From positions 1 to 6,455 of the forward strand of contig NZ_CALKTQ010000113.1 of assembly GCF_937997465.1 (NCBI RefSeq): a DNA stretch of 6,455 bases. Direction: 5' to 3'. The notes below the pieces were generated by a model. That model ran no database searches, was not told the origin of the DNA, and saw only the letters and a program-made list of their open reading frames with translations. Source of the DNA: an uncultured Campylobacter sp. GTDB taxonomy: Bacteria; Campylobacterota; Campylobacteria; Campylobacterales; Campylobacteraceae. Below are positions 1 through 5,637 of this stretch, piece by piece; the stretch's first letter is position 1; the number at the start of each line of letters is the position of its first letter. A program made the translations under genes and the position numbers.

Positions 1-147
1 GAGGACGAGCTTTTCGACATCAAAAATATCGATGCCGCGGAGCTTGCGCCCTTCAAAAATCTTAAAAAAATCGAAACGACCGGCATCGGCATATCTAAAA
101 AGGCGCAAAAAGCCTGCGCGGATGCGGGGATTACGGTAGTTGATTGA
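1..147 (+). CDS. 3' end of an unidentified protein gene (partial)
   Basis: Frame 1 is open from the first base to a TGA at 145-147, giving 48 C-terminal residues; the start lies outside the window. The translation has normal protein character: an acidic start (EDELFDIKN), a helical stretch with lysines, then TTGIGISKKAQKACADAGI and a final TVVD. The last part reads like the closing helix and strand of an alpha/beta domain, but I do not recognise the family and assign no function. Frame 2 is also open over most of this stretch, but its product would be extremely basic and low in acidic residues, so frame 1 is preferred. The gene converges on ruvC, with 60 bp between the two stop codons. It looks somewhat richer in G+C than the following spacer, as expected for coding DNA here. 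Confidence 0.6.
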   Translation, partial: EDELFDIKNIDAAELAPFKNLKKIETTGIGISKKAQKACADAGITVVD

Positions 148-184
148 GCGCGGAAATAAAATTTAAGCAATCAAATTTTGCGCT
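147..184. terminator. possible hairpin between convergent genes
   Basis: Between the upstream gene and ruvC there is an imperfect inverted repeat: AGCGC (147-151) plus AAAATTT (158-164) can pair with AAATTTTGCGCT (173-184), leaving a 6-nt bulge and an 8-nt loop. Two converging genes would be expected to terminate here. However, there is no T-tract directly after the stem on either strand, and most of the stem is A/T. It is therefore only a weak terminator candidate. Confidence 0.22.
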
Positions 185-207
185 AAAAAACAAGCAAAAA
201 TTTGAAC

Positions 208-681
208 TTATTTTAAGCGTAGATTATTTGCGTGCGTTAGTGCGATAGCGATAGCGTCGGTGATATCAAGCGGTTTGATCTCCTTCGTTATACCGAGAAT
301 TTTCTTAACCATAAAGGCTACTTGCTCTTTGTCTGCCTTAGCTTTGCCCGTTACCGTTTTTTTAACCTGAAGCGGCGTGTACTCCGCAAAATCGCCGTGA
401 AGCTGCAAAATTTTAAGACTAAGCGCCCCTCGAAACTGCGCGAGCTTCAAAACCGTTTTTGGATTATAAGCGAAAAATATGTCCTCGATCGCCACTTCGT
501 CAAATTTATGATTTTTAAAAATCAGGTCGAGTCCCTCACAAAGTTCGGTGATTTGATACTGCAAAGAATTCGGTTTTATTTTGATTAGTCCCGCCTCGAT
601 CAAAATAGTTTTCACGGGCGTCTTTTCGACGATCGCATAGCCGCAATTTCGCGATCCCGGATCGATTCCTAAAATTTTCAT
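208..681 (-). CDS. ruvC: RuvC crossover junction endodeoxyribonuclease
   Basis: RuvC cuts four-way Holliday junctions symmetrically, acting in the cytoplasm with the RuvAB branch-migration motor in recombinational repair. The 157-residue product is of usual family length (about 155-175). All four catalytic acidic residues of the RNase H-like fold are visible: D7 in GIDPGS, E66 in AIEDIFF, and D139 and D142 in PLDITDA. The GKAKADKEQV segment (residues 112-121) is another family hallmark, and F69 sits where the junction-stacking phenylalanine is found. The ATG start (679-681 on the complement) is preceded by an AAAAGGA ribosome site (686-692) at close spacing, and no upstream extension is needed. 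It diverges from dnaA, so its promoter must lie in the 113-bp spacer, within or next to the DnaA boxes. ruvC beside dnaA is also the arrangement in other campylobacters. Confidence 0.97.
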   Translation of the reverse strand: MKILGIDPGSRNCGYAIVEKTPVKTILIEAGLIKIKPNSLQYQITELCEGLDLIFKNHKFDEVAIEDIFFAYNPKTVLKLAQFRGALSLKILQLHGDFAEYTPLQVKKTVTGKAKADKEQVAFMVKKILGITKEIKPLDITDAIAIALTHANNLRLK

Positions 682-698
682 CTCATCCTTTTCAACGG

Positions 699-728
699 TT
701 TTTCACGCTTTTTTCACGGCGTGAAAAA
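699..728. other. oriC1: cluster of three DnaA boxes
   Basis: Three copies of the 9-mer TTTTTCACG lie in the ruvC-dnaA spacer: 699-707 (+), 710-718 (+) and 720-728 (-, read as CGTGAAAAA). The starts are 11 and 10 bp apart, so all three lie on about the same face of the helix. The second and third form a perfect 9-bp inverted repeat around the single G at 719. TTCAC is the conserved core of DnaA boxes in epsilonproteobacteria. The H. pylori origin also has a box cluster upstream of dnaA (oriC1). The cluster starts 17 bp inside the spacer from the ruvC start codon and lies about 32 bp upstream of the dnaA -10 candidate, so a role in autoregulation as well as origin function is plausible. Confidence 0.8.
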
Positions 729-742
729 CGAATTTCAACGCC

Positions 743-748
743 ATTTTA
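743..748 (-). promoter_or_regulatory. candidate -10 element for ruvC
   Basis: On the minus strand this reads TAAAAT, preceded by GT, inside GTTAAAAT. It resembles the campylobacter sigma-70 -10 box, which usually lacks a conserved -35. Transcription would begin near 736, so the three DnaA boxes at 699-728 would lie in the early transcribed leader of ruvC. This is a motif match in A/T-rich DNA only; the main support is that ruvC needs a promoter within this short divergent spacer. Confidence 0.35.
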
Positions 749-760
749 ACAAATTTAAGA

Positions 761-766
761 TAAAAT
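761..766 (+). promoter_or_regulatory. candidate -10 element of the dnaA promoter
   Basis: The sequence TAAAAT, in the context AAGATAAAATC, fits the campylobacter -10 consensus. T-rich patches at 744-747 and 754-756 lie upstream instead of a recognisable -35, as is usual in this group. It predicts a start near 773 and a leader of about 20 nt carrying the AAAGG ribosome site. The three DnaA boxes lie just upstream of it. Confidence 0.5.
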
Positions 767-782
767 CTAGCGAATTAATCTT

Positions 783-787
783 AAAGG
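783..787 (+). promoter_or_regulatory. ribosome binding site that fixes the dnaA TTG start
   Basis: AAAGG lies 7 nt before the TTG at 795-797, and there is no ATG or GTG in that frame near the conserved N-terminus. The spacing, together with the N-terminal match to other campylobacter DnaA proteins, decides the start. Confidence 0.75.
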
Positions 788-794
788 CAAAAAT

Positions 795-2105
795 TTGGTC
801 GCAAACGAGGTTTTGGAGCTACTTTCCAAAGAAATTTTACCGTCGGAATTTGAATGCTACATCAAGCAACTTAAATTTAACGAAAAAAGCTCAAATTCGA
901 CGAACATCATATTTAACGCACCAAACGAGATTATCGCCAAATTTATCCAGACCAAATACGCCTCCAAAATCGCTCATCTTTTTGAAGTAAAAACCGGACA
1001 AAAGCCCGTGATCAACGTCCTAGCCGCGACCAAAACGCAAAGCAAACCGGCTAAAAAAGTGGATGTAAAAGAGATAAAAGCGCAAAGCAGCCTGCTAAAT
1101 CCAAGCTACACTTTTGAAAATTTCGTCGTCGGTGACTCTAATCAATTCGCATTTTTAAGTGCAAAAGCGGTATCTGAACAACTCGGTAAAATTTACAATC
1201 CGCTTTTTATCTACGGCCCAACCGGACTTGGCAAAACTCACCTTTTACAATCAGTCGGAAATTTTTGTCTAAACGGCGGCAAAATGGTCATTTGCGTAAC
1301 AAGCGAGCAGTTTATTACGGACTTTACTTATAACCTCAACAACCACTCGATGGAGCGATTTCGTGAAAAGTACCGAAACTGCGACGTTTTACTCATCGAC
1401 GACGTACAGTTTTTAGGCAAAACAGATAAAATCCAAGAGGAATTTTTCCACACGTTTAACGAACTTCACGCTAAAAACGGTCAGATCGTAATGACATCAG
1501 ACCGCCAACCAAAGCTGCTAAAAGGCTTTGAAGATAGGCTAAGAACGCGTTTTGAGTGGGGTATCATCGCCGATATCACGCCGCCGGAGCTCGATACTAA
1601 AATCGCAATCATCAAGAAAAAATGCGAGTTTGATAAAATTTACCTCGATAAAGACGTCATAAACTACATCGCTACAAACATGGGCGACAACATCCGAGAA
1701 ATCGAAAGCGCGATAATAAATTTAAACGCTTACGCAAGGCTCATGAGACAGGAAATCACGCTAGAGTTTGCAAAAAATATCCTGCGCGATCAGATAAAAG
1801 AAAAGCGCGAAAATATAAATCTAGAAAATATTGTTGAAATCGTAAGCAAAGAGCTAAACGTCAAACCAAGCGAGATGAAAAGCAAATCACGCTCAAAAAA
1901 TATCGTCGAAGCTAGGCGCATCGTGATATATCTGGCTAAAAATTTGACGCCAAACTCGATGCCCCAGATCGCGCAGTTTTTCAACATGAAAGATCACTCG
2001 GCCGTAAGTCACAGCATAAAAAAGATAAACGAGCTAATAGAAACGAACGAATATTTTAAAGTCCGCGTCGAAGAACTAAAAAATAAAATTTTAACCAAAG
2101 AGTAA
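795..2105 (+). CDS. dnaA: DnaA chromosomal replication initiator
   Basis: DnaA is the AAA+ ATPase that binds origin boxes, melts the origin and helps load the replicative helicase. The 436-residue product has the four-domain layout: N-terminal domain I (about 1-75, in this class a docking site for helicase and HobA), a short linker, the AAA+ core (about 105-330) and the DNA-binding domain IV (about 340-436). Visible motifs are Walker A GPTGLGKT (141-148), Walker B LLIDD (199-203), sensor 1 MTSD (233-236), the arginine finger in RTRF (R252), sensor 2 in GDNIREIE (R301), and the domain IV signature DHSAVSHSIKKI (400-411). TTG is the start: it has a good AAAGG site, and MVANEVLELL aligns without gaps to the start of C. 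jejuni DnaA as I recall it. The gene lies between two DnaA-box clusters, so it sits inside the origin it activates. No truncation or missing key residue is seen. Confidence 0.98.
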   Translation: MVANEVLELLSKEILPSEFECYIKQLKFNEKSSNSTNIIFNAPNEIIAKFIQTKYASKIAHLFEVKTGQKPVINVLAATKTQSKPAKKVDVKEIKAQSSLLNPSYTFENFVVGDSNQFAFLSAKAVSEQLGKIYNPLFIYGPTGLGKTHLLQSVGNFCLNGGKMVICVTSEQFITDFTYNLNNHSMERFREKYRNCDVLLIDDVQFLGKTDKIQEEFFHTFNELHAKNGQIVMTSDRQPKLLKGFEDRLRTRFEWGIIADITPPELDTKIAIIKKKCEFDKIYLDKDVINYIATNMGDNIREIESAIINLNAYARLMRQEITLEFAKNILRDQIKEKRENINLENIVEIVSKELNVKPSEMKSKSRSKNIVEARRIVIYLAKNLTPNSMPQIAQFFNMKDHSAVSHSIKKINELIETNEYFKVRVEELKNKILTKE

Positions 2106-2108
2106 AAA

Positions 2109-2127
2109 CGTGAATAAAAGTGAAAAA
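2109..2127 (-). other. pair of DnaA boxes directly after dnaA
   Basis: CGTGAATAA at 2109-2117 reads TTATTCACG on the minus strand. It is the box here closest to the classical consensus TTATNCACA. AGTGAAAAA at 2119-2127 reads TTTTTCACT. Both point the same way, with starts 10 bp apart (one helical turn), beginning 4 bp past the dnaA stop codon. Confidence 0.72.
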
Positions 2128-2187
2128 ATAAACCGTTTTTTTAACGCCGCAAATGTCCTATTTAAAGCAAATAAAAGCTGTTTTAAA

Positions 2188-2216
2188 CTTTTCACGCCCC
2201 CTACTAATGCTACTAA
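2188..2216 (+). other. basal unwinding element: DnaA box, GC cluster, DnaA-trio
   Basis: The DnaA box CTTTTCACG (2188-2196) is followed at once by CCCCC (2197-2201). From 2201 come triplets CTA, CTA, ATG, CTA, CTA (2201-2215), each with T in the middle; the opposite strand thus reads 3'-GAT, GAT, TAC, GAT, GAT. The basal unwinding system defined in Bacillus subtilis and found widely in bacteria has exactly this order: box, GC-rich cluster, then repeats of 3'-(G/A)A(T/A)-5' that a DnaA filament engages as single strand. An A-rich tract follows. Melting would therefore be predicted to begin near 2202 and run toward dnaN. Confidence 0.7.
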
Positions 2217-2231
2217 AAGAAATTTAAAAAC

Positions 2232-2237
2232 AAAGGA
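2232..2237 (+). promoter_or_regulatory. dnaN ribosome binding site
   Basis: AAAGGA lies 5 nt before the dnaN ATG. It sits at the downstream edge of the presumed unwinding region, so origin DNA and the dnaN translation signal are adjacent. Confidence 0.7.
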
Positions 2238-2242
2238 AAAAA

Positions 2243-3310
2243 ATGAAAGTCGCGATTAATAAAAACGCTTTAGAAAGCATCGTAACAAATAGCAATTCTT
2301 ACCTAGAGAAAAAAGATCTAAGCGCTATAACTTCGCATATATTCATCGGAGCTAAAGACGGTATCCTAAATATCAAAGCAACAGACCACGAGATCGGTCT
2401 AGCCTATAAGCTCTCAAACGTCAAAATCATGGACGAGGGAAATGCTACTGCAAACGGTAAGAAGTTACTTGACATCATAAGAAGCCTAAAAGACGAAGAA
2501 ATCACACTAGAGACGGTAAATAACTACCTCTACATAAAACAAAAAAACTCAAAATATAAGCTTCCAATGTATAAATTTGAGGATTTTCCAAATTTCCCGA
2601 CGATAGAAAATAAAAATAAATTTGAAGTCGACGCCGTAATGCTTGGACGAAGTTTAAAGAAAATTTTTACAAGCATCGACAATAATAACCCTAAATTTGA
2701 GCTAAACGGCGCTCTTATTGACATTAAGCAAAACTACATAAACATAGTCGGCACCGACACGAAAAGGCTTAGCGTTTTTAGATTTGAAACGCCAACTCAG
2801 AGCGAATTTTCCCTAATAATCCCAAAAAAAGCTATTAGCGAAATACAAAAGCTATTTTTTGACAAGATCGAAATTTACTACGACGATACGACTCTGATCG
2901 CTCAAAGCGCAAATTTCGAGTTTTTTACAAAGCTTATAAACGGCAGATTTCCTGACTACAACAGAGTAATCCCGCAAGAGATAAAACGAAGACTAAGACT
3001 AAGCAGAGATAAAATGGTAGAAGGCATCAAAACTGTCTCAATCATCTCCGAGAGCATGAAAATCGTATTTGCTCCTCAAACTATAAGCTTTGAAAGTATC
3101 GTAGAGGATAACTCGGAAGCTAAAACAACGATAGAATTTGCAACCGGACTTGAAGAAGAGATCTACGTCGGCGTGAAAAATAGATACTTGCTTGATTTCT
3201 TACAAAGCATCGAAGAGGAACATTTCGAATTTGGATTTAACGACTCAAATTTAGCCTTTACGGTGAGCTCAAACGAGCTAAAAACGGTAATCATGCCGAT
3301 AAATTTATAA
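2243..3310 (+). CDS. dnaN: DnaN, DNA polymerase III beta sliding clamp
   Basis: The beta clamp is a ring-shaped homodimer that encircles DNA, tethers polymerase III and docks many replication and repair proteins. The 355-residue product is close to the usual length (about 365-375) and fits three clamp domains (about 1-120, 125-245 and 247-355). Conserved positions visible are GTDTKRLS (170-177, the counterpart of ATDGHRLA in E. coli), NGRFPDYNRVIP (233-244), and the C-terminal MPINL (351-355), which matches the MPMRL tail forming part of the hydrophobic partner-binding cleft. The ATG start has an AAAGGA site 5 nt upstream. dnaN is preceded by the origin and followed after 17 bp by gyrB, so the two are probably co-transcribed; whether dnaN has its own promoter cannot be told. 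A CGTGAAAAA sequence at 3172-3180 in the coding region matches the oriC1 boxes. Confidence 0.97.
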   Translation: MKVAINKNALESIVTNSNSYLEKKDLSAITSHIFIGAKDGILNIKATDHEIGLAYKLSNVKIMDEGNATANGKKLLDIIRSLKDEEITLETVNNYLYIKQKNSKYKLPMYKFEDFPNFPTIENKNKFEVDAVMLGRSLKKIFTSIDNNNPKFELNGALIDIKQNYINIVGTDTKRLSVFRFETPTQSEFSLIIPKKAISEIQKLFFDKIEIYYDDTTLIAQSANFEFFTKLINGRFPDYNRVIPQEIKRRLRLSRDKMVEGIKTVSIISESMKIVFAPQTISFESIVEDNSEAKTTIEFATGLEEEIYVGVKNRYLLDFLQSIEEEHFEFGFNDSNLAFTVSSNELKTVIMPINL

Positions 3311-3316
3311 AATAAC

Positions 3317-3321
3317 AAAGG
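3317..3321 (+). promoter_or_regulatory. gyrB ribosome binding site
   Basis: AAAGG lies 6 nt before the gyrB ATG, within the 17-bp gap after dnaN. The gap is too short for a separate terminator and promoter, which supports dnaN-gyrB co-transcription. Confidence 0.65.
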
Positions 3322-3327
3322 TAAATA

Positions 3328-5637
3328 ATGCAGCAAAATTACGGCGCGGAAAATATTAAAGTTTTAAAAGGGCTCGAAGCGGTTAGAAAACGCCCCGGCA
3401 TGTACATCGGCGACACTAACATAAGCGGCCTACACCACATGATCTACGAGGTCGTCGATAACTCCATAGACGAGGCGATGGCGGGCTACTGCGATACGAT
3501 CGATATCGAGCTAACCCGCGAAGGCTCGGCGATAATCAGCGATAACGGTCGCGGTATACCGGTCGATATGCACCCAACAGAGAAAATTTCAGCCGCAACG
3601 GTCGTTTTAACCGTGCTTCACGCAGGCGGTAAATTTGACAAGGACACTTACAAAGTCTCAGGCGGCTTGCACGGAGTTGGCGTTAGCGTAGTAAACGCCC
3701 TTTCTAAAAAACTGGTCGTAAATATCAAACGTGACGGCAAACTACATAGACAAGAATTTTCAAAAGGTATCCCTCAAAGCGACCTTGAGGTTATAAAAAC
3801 TACAAATAGAACCGGTACTCAGGTAGAGTTTTGGCCTGACGATAGTATTTTTGAGGTTACTGAATTTGACGATGAAATTTTAACCAAACGCTTTAGAGAG
3901 CTAGCCTATCTAAACCCGAAGATCACGATAAATTTTAAGGATCAAAGAAACGGCAGGAAAGAGAGTTTTCACTACGAGGGCGGACTTGAGAGCTTTGTAA
4001 CCGATTTAAATAAAAACGAAGCCGTAAGTAAAGCGGTATCTTTTAGCGGAGGCGAAGAGGACGTTTTAGTAGATTTTGCCTTGATGTACAACGATACTTA
4101 TAGCGAAAATTTACTAAGCTTCGTAAATAACATCAAAACCCCTGACGGCGGTACACACGAAGCGGGATTTCGAGCGGGTCTAACTCGCGTGATAACAAAC
4201 TACATCGCCGCAAACGCCGCAGCCCGCGAAAAAGACACAAAAATCACGGGCGAAGATATCCGTGAGGGCCTTATCGCAGTTATTAGCGTAAAGGTACCAG
4301 AACCGCAGTTTGAGGGCCAGACAAAAGGAAAACTAGGCTCAAGCTACGTAAAACCGATCGTTCAAAAGATGGTTTTTGAGGTACTTAGCAAGTATTTTGA
4401 AGAAAACCCGATCGAGGCTCGCGCGATAATGGAAAAAGCGCTGATGGCGGCGCGCGGACGCGAAGCTGCCAAAAAAGCTCGCGATCTAACGCGTAAAAAA
4501 GAGGGTCTAAGCATAGGAACGCTGCCTGGCAAACTAGCCGACTGCCAGAGTAAAGATCCAACTATCAGCGAGCTTTATCTGGTGGAGGGCGACTCTGCGG
4601 GCGGTTCGGCCAAACAAGGACGCGATAGGGTGTTTCAGGCGATTTTGCCGTTAAAAGGTAAAATTTTAAACGTCGAAAAATCGCGCTTAGATAAAATTTT
4701 AAAATCAGACGAAATAAAAAACATGATAACTGCTCTAGGTTGCGGTATCGGCGATGAATTTGATGCTGAAAGGCTTCGCTACCACAAAATTATCATCATG
4801 ACCGATGCCGACGTCGACGGTAGTCATATCCAGACGCTACTTTTAACGTTTTTCTTTAGATTTTTACACAAAGTCGTGGAAAACGGTCATATCTATCTAG
4901 CCCAACCGCCGCTTTACCGCTATAAAAAGGGAAAAAAAGAAATTTATCTAAAAGACGAGAAAGCGCTGAATGAATTTCTAATAGAAACCGGCATCGAAGG
5001 AGTCGAGTTTGAAGGTATCGGAAACGCTGATCTCATAGACTTTTTAAAGATAGTAGCAGCTTATAGAAGCGTGTTAAAAGAGCTTGAAAAGCGATTTAGC
5101 GTGATTTCTGCGGTTAGGTATATGATCGAAAATCCAGACATCGTCTCAAAAAGCTACGCTGAAATTTTTGAAATTTTGAAAAATTATTTAGAAGCTCAGG
5201 GACACAATATCCTAAACTCATACGTCAGCGAAGAAGAAGCGCGAATTTACGTACAAACCGAAAGCGGTTTGGAAGAGCTTTTGGTAAATGAAAATTTATT
5301 TACAAATCCTCTTTACGAAGAAGCGCTTTATATCAGCCAAAAAATAAAAGAGCGCGGTATCGAGCTAAAAGGCGACGTGATAGACGTACTAGACGAGATC
5401 GAAAAAAATGCCAAAAAAGGCGCCTATATACAGCGCTATAAAGGCCTTGGTGAGATGAATCCAGAACAGCTGTGGGAAACGACGATGAATCCAGAAAATC
5501 GTCGTTTGCTAAAAATAAACATAAACGATGCCGTAAGCGCGTCGGATACGTTTAATCTATTTATGGGCGATGAGGTCGAACCGCGAAGAAACTACATACA
5601 AGAGCACGCAAAAGACGTGAAACATTTGGACGTATAA
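3328..5637 (+). CDS. gyrB: DNA gyrase subunit B
   Basis: GyrB is the ATPase and TOPRIM subunit of the A2B2 gyrase that introduces negative supercoils using ATP. The 769-residue product is complete but about 35 residues shorter than E. coli GyrB (804). The difference falls in the variable insert of the C-terminal half (about 535-695 here). The GHKL ATPase domain shows VRKRPGMYIGD (19-29), catalytic E41 and N45 in EVVDNSIDEA, D72 in DNGRGIPV, the glycine-rich ATP lid GGLHGVGVSVVNALS (112-126), and K333 in the QTK loop. The TOPRIM domain shows E420 in VEGDSAGG and the metal-binding DADVD (493-497). The tail has the gyrase-type QRYKGLGEMNPEQLW (702-716). D422 and K443, equivalent to E. coli D426 and K447 where quinolone-resistance changes occur, have the sensitive-type residues. 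The next gene starts directly at its stop codon. Confidence 0.98.
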   Translation: MQQNYGAENIKVLKGLEAVRKRPGMYIGDTNISGLHHMIYEVVDNSIDEAMAGYCDTIDIELTREGSAIISDNGRGIPVDMHPTEKISAATVVLTVLHAGGKFDKDTYKVSGGLHGVGVSVVNALSKKLVVNIKRDGKLHRQEFSKGIPQSDLEVIKTTNRTGTQVEFWPDDSIFEVTEFDDEILTKRFRELAYLNPKITINFKDQRNGRKESFHYEGGLESFVTDLNKNEAVSKAVSFSGGEEDVLVDFALMYNDTYSENLLSFVNNIKTPDGGTHEAGFRAGLTRVITNYIAANAAAREKDTKITGEDIREGLIAVISVKVPEPQFEGQTKGKLGSSYVKPIVQKMVFEVLSKYFEENPIEARAIMEKALMAARGREAAKKARDLTRKKEGLSIGTLPGKLADCQSKDPTISELYLVEGDSAGGSAKQGRDRVFQAILPLKGKILNVEKSRLDKILKSDEIKNMITALGCGIGDEFDAERLRYHKIIIMTDADVDGSHIQTLLLTFFFRFLHKVVENGHIYLAQPPLYRYKKGKKEIYLKDEKALNEFLIETGIEGVEFEGIGNADLIDFLKIVAAYRSVLKELEKRFSVISAVRYMIENPDIVSKSYAEIFEILKNYLEAQGHNILNSYVSEEEARIYVQTESGLEELLVNENLFTNPLYEEALYISQKIKERGIELKGDVIDVLDEIEKNAKKGAYIQRYKGLGEMNPEQLWETTMNPENRRLLKININDAVSASDTFNLFMGDEVEPRRNYIQEHAKDVKHLDV

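Larger units (their letters stand above)
2106..2242. other. oriC2: dnaA-dnaN intergenic replication origin
   Basis: This 137-bp spacer holds no open reading frame of note. It contains DnaA boxes at 2109-2117, 2119-2127 and 2188-2196, a C5 run, phased CTA-like triplets, and an A/T-rich tract running to the dnaN start (about 20% G+C over 2202-2242). In H. pylori and C. jejuni the region between dnaA and dnaN is where the origin unwinds, which fits this layout. Bases 2128-2187, between the box groups, are A/T-rich and include two TTTAAA copies (2161-2166 and 2182-2187), but I see no further box there and no convincing terminator for dnaA. Confidence 0.85.

Noticed and set aside
322..588. Plus-strand open frame of 88 codons opposite ruvC
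   Set aside because: It lies wholly within ruvC, whose catalytic residues are all present on the other strand. The product is very basic with no recognisable motif, and the start lacks a ribosome site.
721..990. Plus-strand open frame of 89 codons spanning the spacer and dnaA start
   Set aside because: It overlaps the DnaA boxes, promoter and the first 65 dnaA codons in another frame. The product is rich in R, S, T and N, typical of out-of-frame translation.
1790..1987. Minus-strand open frame inside dnaA
   Set aside because: It is the antisense of the conserved DNA-binding domain IV of DnaA and shows no independent support.
2161..2187. TTTAAA pair forming a possible hairpin as a dnaA terminator
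   Set aside because: The stem would be six A/T pairs plus a bulge and two G/C pairs, with no proper T-tract. It is too weak to call, and the DNA is better explained as A/T-rich origin sequence.
2202..2216. TACTAA copies as -10 elements of a dnaN promoter
   Set aside because: They resemble -10 boxes loosely, but the same bases fit the phased trio pattern better, and there is no evidence separating a dnaN promoter from read-through from dnaA.
2530..2724. Minus-strand open frame inside dnaN
   Set aside because: It lies opposite clean clamp coding sequence and has no ribosome site or recognisable motif.
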